Source: Hirundichthys speculiger (taxonomy: Eukaryota > Chordata > Actinopteri > Beloniformes > Exocoetidae). Taken from it: DNA of 64,000 bases. A program made the position numbers and the translations under genes. Every line of letters begins with the position of its first letter. Position 1 is the stretch's first letter. The stretch covers positions 1-64,000 of the forward strand of contig JAGFBZ010000001.1 in the NCBI GenBank assembly GCA_018398805.1, given 5' to 3'. The notes under the pieces are model-generated. The model searched no databases, was not told the origin of the DNA, and worked only from the letters and a program-made list of their open reading frames with translations. This document shows, piece after piece, positions 1 through 13,200 of this stretch.

Positions 1-243
1 CGACCCTGCAGGAAGTCCTGAGTGAACATGTAGGACGTTTACGTGCTCAAACGCAGCTCCTGAGCGTCTGGAAACTTTCAGGCTCGAAGTGCGTGTGGGA
101 AGAGATGTTCCAGCAACATGCTGATGATTAAAGTTTAAAAGTTAGTGGGAGCAGAAAAACAAGCCCAATAAATGTTTCATCCTTCCATTTACGAACAAAG
201 ATGCTGCTTCCTGTCCTGTTTAACCTCCCTGTTTTGTCTGCAG

Positions 244-1232
244 ACGAAGAGAGACATCCTGTCTGAGACCAAATACATTGAGCTGGTGCTGGTGGCAGAC
301 CACCAGGAGGTCAGTGCACGTGTGTGCGTGTGTGTGTGTGTCTATATGTGTGTGTTCTCTGTTGTCTTAACGGTTTGAACACACAGATTCGTCACTGCAT
401 TTATACAAGCAACACATTCAGTTTTATTTGTCGTTTTAAGGGATCAAGGGATATAGATGTGGTTTATTTGTTTTTAATTGGACAGATACAGGCTGTCATT
501 ACTCATAATGCAGCTCGGTTCCAGACACTTTGGTTGAAATATTTTGGGGTTGATGCAGCCTGACGCCTCACAGACCAGATAAAGGGCAGGCTGCAGTAAC
601 AGGGTTTAGACTCTAGATGGCAGCGCTGCATCTCATTAAAGGAACAGCTCGTTTCTCACTGCTTTTCAATTTTATCATCTCAAAGTCAGTTTGTTTTTTT
701 TTTTTTCTTGTACAGCCTAAAATGATTTCTGCCCCTCACAGTTTCTAAATTACCAGAAGAACAACAAGACCATCATCTACCGCATGCTGGACGTGGCCAA
801 CCAGGTGGACTGGGTGAGACTTCAGACTTCCTGTTGCTGTAGGTGAGTCCGTCCGCTGTGACAGACGAGCCGACCCCCTCCTCTTCCTGTTTCAGTTCTA
901 CCGTCCCCTGAACGTCCGGGTGGCGTTGACCGGCCTGGAGATCTGGAGCGACCGCGATAAGATCCGGGTGCAGAAGAATCCGACCGACACCCTCAACAAC
1001 TTCCTGGAGTGGAGAACCAGGGACCTGCTGCCGCGCCTTCGCCATGACAACGCCCAGCTCGTCATGTACGCGTTTCTCACAATAAGAGCTCTGACCTTTA
1101 AGTGTCCTGGAGGGTCCGGACGCTCACGGTTTGCTTTCTCTACACAGGGGGGAGTCTTTCGATGGCACCACAGTGGGCATGGCGTCGCAGTCGTCCATGT
1201 GCTCCAGAGACCGGTCGGGCGGCGTCAACGTG
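244..1232 (+). CDS. adam15: adam15 exons: N-terminal half of catalytic domain
   Basis: Four exons (244-309, 742-813, 896-1065, 1148-1232). The first begins [20 protein letters not shown], the usual prodomain/catalytic boundary in which [12 protein letters not shown] opens the reprolysin fold. Phases run 0,0,2,0. The upstream 243 bases show no exon I could place. Introns are 82-432 bp; the first contains a short CA/TG-rich tract (318-352). Confidence 0.85.
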
Positions 1233-4200
1233 GTGAGGCTCTGTTTCCACCAGTAAATCCTGCTTTAACTCTCCGTTTTGAGGGTGATCTGCTGAGGAGA
1301 CGAGGATTAGTGGCTCAGCGAGGTCACGCCAGGTGAAAACGGCACCTCTGGACCAGTCAGAGGACGCCTGAACCGCTGGGCGTCCACAGACGGCCCGGAA
1401 GGAAGCAGGTGTAAAGACTTTAGGGAGATTTTTCTTTTTCTTTTTTAACCAAAGCACCTCCCTCCTTCTCTCTCTCTCTCTCCTCAGGACCACCTGGTCA
1501 GCGTTCTGGGCGTGGCCTCCACCATTGCTCATGAGCTCGGTCACAACCTGGGGATGAGGCACGACACCGCCGAACGCAGCTGCTCCTGCCAGAACGAGCC
1601 GCGCCTCGGAGGATGCATCATGGAGCCGTCCACCGGGTCAGTTCTGCAGCGGCCCGATGAGTCTAAGGAACGAGCTGCAGGGTGGTCCAGGTCTTCAGGA
1701 CCCTGGTCCCTGCATGGTTTAGACCAGGGGTCCTCCAGGGCCCCTGACCTGCATGTCTCAGATGTTTCCCTGCTTCAGCACACCTGACTCTAATGACTGG
1801 ATCACCACCAGCTGGTCATCCAGGTCTGTTAATGACCCGTTCAGGTGAAGCACAAGTCAGGGTGATGGTGTGATGATGAGCTGGTGATGATCCATTGATT
1901 TGGAGCAGAGGAGCATCTAAAACATGTAGAATACTGGGTCCCACAGACCTGGACTGAAGAACAGTCTTGTCAAGGATGATTCACATAATTCACCTGGACA
2001 GGTCATCAGTACATCACTGGAGTTATGACTCCCTATAAGTATAAAATAAAGGAGATAATGCTTTATTGTGTAGCTACAAGCCAGCGATTTCCATCGATCC
2101 ACCTCAGGACGTTTCCAGACAAACAGGTCCAACAGAATCTTCATTAACGTCCTAAACTCTTCTTCTTCTAGAGCCTTTCTTAGGGGCGGCTGGTTACAGG
2201 ATTTAACCGTAGTCTGTGTGTTTGTGATGGTCTCAGGTTCATGCCTGGTCAGCAGTTCAGCAGCTGCAGCGCCGCAGATCTGTCCGTCAGCCTGCGGCAC
2301 GGCGGCGGCATGTGCCTCTTCAACGTGCCGCAGCCGGACCGCCTGCTGGGAGGACCTCGATGCGGAAACCTGTACGTGGAGAAGGGAGAGCAGTGCGACT
2401 GCGGCCTGCTGGAGGTACTCACACCTTTACCTGTTCACCTGCACTGCTGTCTTCCTGTAACCTTCCTGTAGATTTGCAGCGATGTTCTTTCATCATAACT
2501 GACCTAGAATCTCTGGAATCAACCACAGTCAGTTTGTGGTCCGAAAATGTGTCATCCAGTGAGCTGTTCACATCTGCAGGCTTCTGTGACATCACACACC
2601 TACACCAGAGTGGAACTATTCAACCACAGTCACTGTAAATTACACAAACCTGAACTCCAATAAGTCACAGCCCAACCAGCCGCTGTGAACAGAGCTGTGA
2701 AGACGTGTTTGGAGAAGGAGCTGTTGTACCATGTCTTTTTAGCCGTTTTAGAGCAGGCATGATGCTTCTCCCCGTTCTTCCTGTTGACGTGTCGCTGTGC
2801 TCTGATTGGTCAGGAGTGCGAGGACCCCTGCTGTAACGCCTCCACGTGTCAGCTGGTTCCTGGAGCTCAGTGCTCGTCTGATGGCATCTGCTGCCAAGAC
2901 TGCAAGGTCAGACAGACAAAACGTCCGTCAGCGACGTCCCAACGTTTTCAGCCCTGCGGCGGCTGAATCTAGATTTCTCTCCCTCCTCAGCTGCGGCCGG
3001 CGGGATCCGTGTGTCGGGAGCCGCTCGGAGAATGCGACCTGCCAGAGTTTTGCACCGGCTCCTCTGCCTACTGCCCCCCCAACGTCTTCCTGCAGAACGG
3101 AGAGCTGTGTGAGGACGGCGTCTCCCACTGCTACGGGGGAGTCTGCGCCAACATGGACACCCAGTGCCAGATGCTGTGGGGACCCAGTAAGACAACTGAG
3201 CTGAGACCACTTCACACTGTTGCAGATGTTGAGCCCAGATGGGGACAGCAGCTGTGCTTTTATTTTGGCTTCGTTTACACATAAAACGATTCATCCGCAT
3301 GTAGAGAAGGTTCAGTCAGCATCATCTGCTAATTCAACGTCGAAAGTTGTAAAATGTTAGGTTTCATTTTATGACCCACTAAAAAACTGTGTTACAGTGT
3401 AGTATTACAGTTATGTGCTTAGGCCTACAAATCCCATGATGCCTCTGTGTGCAAACATTGAATGTGGTGACACCAGGCCTGTCGTTCAGTGATGCTCTCT
3501 CACGTCACCTGCTGCTGTCTAAATATCAAGGCCGGTACCTTTTCCAGTATGTCCAGACGGAACCAAACGGCTCCAGTTTTTCAGCCAGTACTGATATTGA
3601 ACCTGACTTTACTGATGAGACATTGTGGCCAGTAAGTTGCGCCTAGAGCCAGGTCCTAAACCATTTTACACTGGTTGGGCACTAATTTATAGTATACTGG
3701 TCTTCTTACTTTAAACCAGTCCTTCTCAAATAGTGGGGCGGGACCCCTTGGGGGGGCGCTGTGCGATGCCAGGGGGGGCACGTGTGACCCCAGAGAACAT
3801 GTTTTTTTTTTTGCCGTACTGGAATAAAGTGTAATTGCAGACATACTCCAGTAGGTGGCAGTGGCGCTCTCATTGTCCCAGTGGGTTCAGGGAGTATTAG
3901 CTATATTGTGTCGGGTTTTTGCACGGACATGTGTGCACGCAGCACAGAGCAGGAGATATGAAGTGACACCACTCAAGAGACACCAGGGAAAAATATTTAA
4001 CAGGGATGAAAACAAAGATGGAGAGAGACGGAGATAACGAGACAAACGAAAGTCACCAGAAAGTTAAGACGAGGAAATATGACGATGCTGATGTAGCGCT
4101 GCTTCACTGTGACTACGGTGGGATTGATGCACTTTAAATCTTTACAGACTTAAAAAACTATTTTTATAAAGTTAATCTTTGCTATAAGTTGATCTATATT

Positions 4201-7200
4201 TCTTTTTTTTTTTTTGTTTCCCTTAATGTTAATAAGGATACCCTGTTATGCAGAGGTGTACTTACAATAATTCTATAGACAAATTATACTATTTATAGTC
4301 GCAGTGTGGAGGAGGGGGGGCGCGAAATGTTTTCGTCTTCCTGGGGGGGGGCGCAGCAGAAAATAATTGAGAAGCACTGCTTTAAACTGAGCCTGAACAA
4401 GTCTCATCTGCAGCTTAAATATGCTTTTTATCCCCCAGTCTCATCCCCCCAGTCTCATCCCTCCAGTCTTACCCAGACTTATCCAGTCTAAACCAGTTGA
4501 TGTCGGTGTTAAACCAGCTTCTAAAAATCAGAAACCAGTTAATACTCAGCCGAGACCGTTTTATTTTGATTAAATCATTTCATGCTGATCAAGCCGGTTT
4601 GCCCTGGAGTCCAAACTAGTTCTTATTTAGCTTAAAAATGTTTATGTTGGATTTAAGCAACCACATAAAGCCTTGTTCATAATTAGCTTGAACTAGTTTA
4701 AAGTGAGCCGTCGTCATTTTCATTGATTTGAACTAATTTAACTAATAACTTCTCAGGTGTAGTAATCACTACCAACATATCCTTGTAAATAAAGTCAGAG
4801 TTATTATTTATTATTTATTATATATTCTCTATTGTAGTTATTGTTTGTTTTTATTATTGTTTTATCCTATTTTATTGTTGTCCTTTTCTCTTCTTATTGC
4901 TATTCTCACTGCTGCTGTAACGTTGTAAATTTCCCCATTGTGGGACAAAAAAAGGAATATCTTATCTTATCTTATTTCAATTTATCTGAAAAAGGTTTAG
5001 ATTTTATGAAGCCTGAATAGGTTATTACAACACTGAATATTCAGCCAATAATGATTCTCATGGAGACTTAAAAGTATTTTATTCTATGATTTGTCATAAA
5101 CCAGAACCAGTTAACATCCATCTTAAACCAGCTGATGATCGTTTATGTTTTCAGATGCCACGAGCGCTCCAGCTGTTTGTTTCTCATCAGTCAACAAACA
5201 GGGAAACAAATATGGAAACTGTGGTCAGCGGGCCAACGGCTCCTACATCCCCTGTGGAAGCTCGTGAGTACAGTCAGAACAAAGAGGTGGCGCCTAAAGA
5301 CATGCAGGCCTACAAATCCCATCATCCCTCTGTGTGCAAGCATTTGATGCCATGACACCGGCCCTGTCGTTTTCTCACGTCGCCTCCTGTTGCAGCGACG
5401 TTCACTGCGGCAGGATCCAGTGTCAGGGCGGGAGGGAGCGCCCCCTGCTGGGCAGCAACGCACAGATCCTCACCACCACCGTCCGCTTCAACGACAGTGA
5501 CCTGGTCTGCAGAGGGACCTTCTTCCACCTGGGAGACGACGTATCGGACCCCGCCACCGTGGCCCAGGGCACCGCCTGCGGCCCCGGCAAGGTCAGGTAG
5601 CGCCCCCAGCTGGCCTGGAGGAGCCTCGGGGTGTAAAAAAGAGCAGACGACAATGCTAGCTAGTCTGCTGTTGAGGCACTGCTAAAATACTTCTGACGTC
5701 AAGGATATTTGGAATAAGCACAAGCACAGTTAATGCGAAGTTGTGGTATGGTAATTGAATGAATTTTGTTTTCATGTTTTAGGCCTGTTTGAACCAGAAG
5801 TGTCAGGACGTGTCTGTGTTCGGTGTGGACGAATGTCGCAGGAAGTGCAACGGTCACGGGGTGAGAAACCATGACTCATCACATCCTCTGTTTTACTGTA
5901 GAAAAATCATTCAAAGATTCAGTACGGATCTTCACTCCATAAACATCAGGAAACAAATATCTGCTGTGTGAAGATGGCATGTGTGCAGGAACTGTGAAGA
6001 TAGCGACACAGAAACTGTAAAGATGGCGAGTGTGCTGCGATATGTGTGATGGGAGTGAGTGTTGAAAGTCGAGCCGCTGCGTTGTTCATCAGCGTGTTAT
6101 TCAGCTGTAACAGGACAGATGAGAGCAGCTTCCACATTGCTCTGGTTTGACAGATATAACGAGGTTTGTTTCAACATCTGGAGCCAGTTTTCTCTCTCGG
6201 TTTTTCTACCCAGTTTCACCAGCAGTTTGGGGCCTTTTAAGGGGAAACTCTTGAAGGTCTGAAGGGGTGTCGGGGTTCTGTGACATCACAAACCCAGGCG
6301 GAGTCAGACGACAGTTGTTAGCTGTTAGATAGATGTTAGCTCAGGTCGTCCAAAGGCGTGACGCCGGTTTAGAAGGATGTGCGGCCCATGGAGGAGAGGT
6401 GTAGGTGTCTGCCTGCCCTACAACCAGCTGCTCTGAACAGACGGAGCTGTTGTACTGAATGTCTTTGGACCAAAACAGGTGACTGCTGTCTCATTTAGAC
6501 GTCAGGAAACTGTCAGCCTGGAAAACCAGGGCAGAACTAATAACATTTGGGTACAATGGTGAAAGTATGAGAAAACGTTGGTCCCAGATCAAGATAAGAT
6601 TCTTTTATTGTCATTTTTTCTAACAGAAGTTTTAATTTTAATTGGAAGTTAGTTTTATGATACACAGATGTAGTGCTGGGCGATATGGAAAAAAATCATA
6701 TATCACGATATGGACTATTTTATATCACGATAACGATATATATCACGATATACCATAATAAAGTATGTTTTCAGTTATTCTCTGAAAAGTTTGACAAAAA
6801 CTTCATTGCTTACTTTTCAACTTTATTTTGAAAGGACATTTAGCTGAACTGTCACAAACATACATTTTAGTGCAGCAAAAACAGGTAGGTACAGAGGTAC
6901 AGTAGCTTTCACATTTTTTTTTAAAGTGCACAACAGTTTCTGAGAGGAAAAACACATTTTTGCACTGAAGTTCAGCTATAAAAAATAAACACAAATTCTT
7001 TTTCAACTTTCTGAAATCTGTAACCTTGTAGTGCAAAGTTTGCAAACCAATATAAAGTGTCTAAAGTAAACATCAGGGTTGAAGAGAACTCTGTTTAAGG
7101 CATTAACCATGAATAAAAGTGCAAACATAAAAGGCTACTTTGTAGAAGTAGATATGATTCTATCAAATTTATCATTGCAGGTTATTTAATTACATATTTG

Positions 7201-10200
7201 CTGTAATAATTGATAAAATTAGGTTAGAAACGATAGAAACAATAGAAGAGAAATGGCACGATACACACTTTTCTCTTGCACTACACAGATGTGAACTGCT
7301 GTCAGGTCTGCTGGTTTAGCTGCTTTAAACATCTGCATCTGCATCTGGTTCTGTCAGATGGCAGCAGGATGAACATCTGGGCTGATTCTGTTTATCTGTC
7401 TGATGAGCGCTTGTTCATGCATGACGTCTGACATGACTTCAGCTTGTAGACGAGGACGGTTGACGGTAGCGGGGTCCGTCCTGCTGTGTTCCTGTGTTCC
7501 AGGTGTGCAACAGTAACAAGAACTGCCACTGTGAAATGGGCTGGGCTCCACCTGACTGCAGGTACTCCGGTCATGGAGGCAGCGTGGACAGCGGACCGGC
7601 CACAGCTGCTGGAGGTGCTGCACCCCGACAAACCACCCAAGAGTCCAGCCAGCGCCAGCACCAGCACTGTCTCCCCTCTAACTAACCCTCCCGTGTCCTT
7701 GTGTAGAGTCCGATCCGGTCCGGGTCGCCCTGCTCGTCATCTTCTTCTTCATCCTGCCCGTGGTCCTCCTCTTCCTCGCTCTTCGCTTCCCTCGCTTCCG
7801 GCGGGCCCTCTGCTGTCTGGGACCCAACAGCCCGTTTCACAAAGCTCGACAGCACAACCGGTAATGCTGACCGTGTGCACGTGTGCGTGTGTGTGCTGGG
7901 GTCAAAACGAGAATTTTATTGATAGTGTTGATGCAAATGCTTAACCTATTTCTTACCCACGATGCAGTGTGACTGACTGTGAGATGTGGGGTTTGGAGTT
8001 TGAGCCCGCCCACGTCTCCAGGTACTGCTGGACCTGCAGGGTCCTGGTCTGTAGTCCGTCCCTGTAGAGTCAGAGAGGCGAAGGCCCGGCAGACGTTGAG
8101 CCTTCAGTCGCTGCCTTCGCCTGACTGACTGCTGCTCAGACCTCGTCACACTTGAAGCTTCGACTTAAAGCTGCACTGATACAGATTCTCTCCAAACCAG
8201 GATGCTGTTTCTCTAAAGATGGTAGAATAATGAGACCAGAGCAGAGAGGTTTCTGGGTAACGAAGTCCTCAAGAGTTCAAACACAGTTTTCTGTGCAGCT
8301 TTAAGTCTGATCACCGAGAGGAAGGTTTAGTTTGTGTACCTGGAAACAAATCCAAAGGCTTTAGGAATGTCGCTGCTTCAGATTATTTCCAGTAGGTAGT
8401 CAGATCCAGAGGCGGGAAACAGTCTGTAATCTCCCTGGAATTAACTGGTTTTCACAGTAACAGACAAACACAACGTTCTCACTCTGACAACACGTGTCTT
8501 TATTTAAGACACCCATGAATCGTTTACAGTGCTGGAGGAAAAAGTAGGTGGTCCCAGAGAGTAATTACTTCAGAGCTAACGGCTCATTTGATAAAAGACA
8601 AGAAGCATCTGCTGGTGTGAACCATGACGCACTAAAGAGACCTACCAGGAGGAGGAAGGGTTTAGACGTCCATCCCTCCACAGTTAGACAAACTGTCTTT
8701 AGTACTGTAGCTCTTCTTAGAGGTGGACGTCCACCCAGGATGACTCAGTCCTCAGTGAGGTCAAGAAGAACCGGCGAGCAACAGCTGAAGGCTCGAAGAC
8801 GTCACTGGAGCTGGAACCATCTCGGTTCATGAGGCTGCCACACGGAAGTCATTGAGGAGGCAGGACGTCCATGTCAGGACTCCACAACCACAGCAGGAAG
8901 CAGCTGCTCTCCAACAAAAACATCCCTGTGCGCCTGAAGATTGCCAGAGAGCACCTTGGCAGTCCTCGGTGACTCTGGGAAAATGTCTTCGGGGCTGATG
9001 AAACAACAGTTGAAATGTTCTGGAAGAATAATCAGCTGTGCATCAGGAGCACAGAGGACAGAACTAACCAACGTCAAACATCATCCAAACAATGAAGCCT
9101 GTTTCAGGAAGCATCAGGATCGCCACTTTCTTTGTTGCCTCAGGGTCTGGAACGTTTTCATCACGGAGGGAACACTCATCCCCACATTAACTGAAATGTC
9201 CTCCGTGATAACGTCCACCAGCTGAAGCTTCGTAGGAGCTGGATGATGACGGGACGGTGACCCGCATCATGGAACTAAATCCACCTTCTGGAGTGGTCCA
9301 GTGATCCAGAGACTCTTGAGAGCTTCACCCAGCTGTTGACTCCAGAGCTGTTCTCCAGCTGACTCTGACCTCCAGCTGCACTGTGTTCCACTGTTCCTCC
9401 AGCTCCAGCTCCAGCTCCAGCTGTTCCAGCTGTTCCAGCTCCAGCTGTTAATCACTTCCAGCTGTTCGTCAGTTCCAGCTGTTCACTAGCTCCAGCTGTT
9501 CATCACTTCCAACTGTTCGTCAGTTCCAGCTGTTCACTAGCTCTATCTGTTCACTGGCTCCAGCTGTTCACTAGCTCCAGCTGTTCATCACTTCCAGCTG
9601 TTCGTCACCTCCATCTGTTCACCAGCTCCAGCTGTTCACCAGCTCCAGCTGTTCACTAGCTCCAGCTGTTGGTCAGCTCCAGATGTTGTGTTTGTCTGTT
9701 ATTGTGACTCAGATAAAGCAGGCTAATTTCCAGAGGTTCACATACTTTTTCCTGCTTGTGTACTTGAAGATGAGGTGTGTGTTAGTCTCTCTGTGGTGGT
9801 GCTTGTAGATCTTCTCTGGTCTTCTAGGTGCAGTAACACGGTTCAGCACAAAGACAGAACATTAGGCCCAAACCTGAAGGATGTTCTCTGAACCTGCTCA
9901 GTGTCAGTTCTACAGTCTTCTGATTTCAGTCCAACTAACCTCCTCAACGTTTCCTCCAGGACTCCGGTGACGGAGCGGGTCGACGGCAGGAACGGAGAGC
10001 AGGTCCGTCCTCTCAGATACCACCCGACCCCGCAGCCCGACATCCTACTGACTCCGCCCCAGAAAGAGGTAACCATAGAAACAGGGCAACGCCGAAGCAA
10101 CAGAGGTGGTAGAAGCTTGTTTTCATCGGGTTTGGAGTCATTCTGACACGTGTCCAGACTCCAACAGTAGATCCTGCTCACCTTGATCCAGTTCTACTGC

Positions 10201-13200
10201 TGCCGTAGATCTAATACGGGGGACATCTGTGAGTGACTGAAGGAGGTCCCTCACAGATGGACCACCGTCCTGATCAGTCCTGTGTCCCACCTGGACGGCC
10301 CTCTGGGACGTCCTCCAGAGACTCTGTCGTGTGACAGCAGGGCTGTTTGTTATAAAGGAGACAAGTAGAGCTTCATGTTCATGTGGAGATGCAGCTCCTC
10401 GTTTCCTCAGTCAGTAACTGAGCTGTTAACGTAGTGCACGTAAATCCTCATGTGCAACTGAAACCTGCACGTTTGGCGTGCTGATCTGAGTAGTGACGGT
10501 GATGTGATTTAGGGACAGAGCTGCGACTTTCGGCTCTTTTCATACCGGCGCCATCACTTTCCTGTGTCTCAGTGAAACTGAGGAACGTTTCAGAAAAGCC
10601 ACTGATGACATCACTGTCACAGGTTGATGAAGTCACTGGATGAAGTCACATGACTAGGGATGCACGATAACTGTTTTTTAAAACCGATACAGATAACCGA
10701 TAACACACGCATACACCTAAGATCATTAGATCAATACTATGAACAAAATCAAAAAGTTTTGACTTTTTAAATGAACAGATATTTATTTTTTCCAATGAAA
10801 AACTATTGGCAAGCCTCTCAAACATTTTCTTAAAGCTATCAAACAAACCTATTTGATATCTCACATTAACTTAAATAAGGTTCATTACTGACTGATATAA
10901 AAATTGAAAATAAAGGCTCCTTGAACTGATGGAAATACATGCATCAGAATTACAAACTGAAAAAGATTAACATTTAAAGGATTTTGGCTTGTGGTTCCAT
11001 TTAAATTAATACCTTTAATTAAAGTAAACGAGGTTCAGTAGTTTTTATTTTTTAATCTCATGGAAGCTTTAGATGAGAGGAATGAGGGAGAGCAGAGGAC
11101 ACTGCTGCTGGCTTGCACATGTTAGCATTAGCTTCCGTTAGCTCACGTTAGCGCGATTTTAAAACTCCATGGAAGCGATTGTTATGTTGTAGGTGGCTGA
11201 TCAGGTTTTACGTATTAAAGCTTGTGCTTCCCTCCTCGTAGAATTCACTCGGAGGATTCGTCACAAATAACCACCAAACTATCTTCTTCTGAAACTTTAA
11301 CGAAGTTCAACGCCGCCATGTTTGTTGTGATCAGCGCTGTGCTGCAGGCTGCATTCAAGGTGTAACGTAAAGTCCCACGTTCCCTCGTTTGCTAGTCGTT
11401 CTTTCAGCCTTTTCTATTTTTTCTTTTTTATGTGTAACATGTGGGAAAATACTGCAAATATCAATTCAAGTCAGCAACTACCAAAATTATGATTGAGTTA
11501 ATTAGGGGTGTGACTCTTTCACTCACAAAACGATCCGATTCGTATCTCGATTCACAGGCTACGATCCGATTCAGGGACGATTCATAAAAAATAGTAAACG
11601 ATTCGATTTGGTACGATTCAAAAAAATTGACAATTTAACCCCAACTACTAATTTTGCTTTATTACTGAGAAGAAAAAGAGGAACACAAATTATAATTACT
11701 TATCGGGATGACGTCATAATTTCCTGTTATCGGCCCGATAGTTATCGTGCACCCCAGGTATGACGCTCATGTCAGATGAGTGAGAGGAAGGAAACAGCCT
11801 TGGATAATGCTTTTTATTTCTCGACAGAAAAAAGGTTGAAAAACTGTCGACACTAAACACAGATCAGTCAGAAAGATCCAGCAGAGGAAGTAGATGTCTG
11901 AGGGGAGAGCAGCCACATCAGCGTCATTCATTTTTCAACACGGGGCTCCTAAACGTTTCAACCTCAGGCCTCTAGAAACAAACTCCAGTCCTGAAGTATT
12001 CATGAGGCTGATGGGTAACAGCTCCTCAGTTAGACCTGACGGCCTCCATCTGCTCTAACCACAGTTTCATCTGCTGCCAGTGTGGTTCTGCTTTCAACAT
12101 CCGGCTCAGATGGAGTCCGGTTCTGACCTCTGACAGTTGGAGCGAACATTTAACAGCTCCTTGGTGATTTCAGAGGCAGTAAAGCCAGAACCAGACACGT
12201 CCAGCTCCTCGTCTTGGTCATGGACACAGAGATTCATTAACGGGTGACACATATAAACCAGGATCCTTCATCCAGCTGCCACCAGATGGGACCTTATTTT
12301 AACGGTGTCATTTGGAGGTGATAAATAAAAGTATCTGAGTGTTTCTGCAACATTCGACGGCCGTTATAGGAAACATGTCAGGAACAGTTGGGTGGATTTT
12401 GTTCCTCTTCCAGGATGTTTCAGAGTAAACGTCTCCGTGTGTGTCTGAATGAAACGGAGCAGAAACAACTGAGCTCTGACGGGAAGACGAAGTGAAACAG
12501 AAGCGGTTGATGACTCAGAACCGCCGTCCAGGATGGTGGAGGAAGTGGTTTCTTCCTGTTGTACCTGACATTAACGCTCCTGCTGCTCTCTCCTCTCTGC
12601 ATGTTTCACTCTGCTTCCTGTCTTCTCTCCTATCAGGTTCATGACAGACCTGCTCCTCCCACTAAGCCCCTCCCCCCCGACCCCGCCCTAACACCCCCGC
12701 CGCAGGTAACGTCCCCTGAACTGTCCATGTGTGTCTCTGTCCGTGCAGCGTGCTAGCTTGTTGTGCGTCTCTGTGAGTGCTGCTTGTTGTCTCGCTCCAG
12801 TTCCGTGTCGTGTTTTCAGCTTGAAGTTTGAGAAGTTGTTTCCAGAACTCTGAGATCATGATCATGTGAAGAAATCCTCTCAGTCTTCTTCTGTCTGGAC
12901 AGAAGGTCTGTTACGGTTTTGGTCAAACATCCAGGGTCTGAAGCCGTAGGATGAAATATTCAATGTTCACAGACTTTAAAGTAATAAATGCACATTAGCA
13001 TCTTTAAAGAAGTTGAAGATCATTGCTCTAGGGCTGTGGCAATACACTTATCTCCCGATACGATACGATACACGATACTCTGCTCACGGTACGATATATA
13101 TCGATATTCGTCTTATGATACATTTACATCATTTTCTGAAAGATTTTAACGGGACAAAGTGATTTTGGTGAAATCTTGTGAGTGTTCCAATTACTTTGTT

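Noticed and set aside
920..1336. 138-codon plus ORF
   Set aside because: Overlaps two adam15 exons and runs through the intron; only the exonic parts are supported.
7494..7685. Read-through of the adam15 exon at 7503 to a stop at 7684 as a secreted isoform
   Set aside because: Possible in principle, but no poly(A) signal nearby and the downstream TM exon is phase-compatible; no evidence for use.
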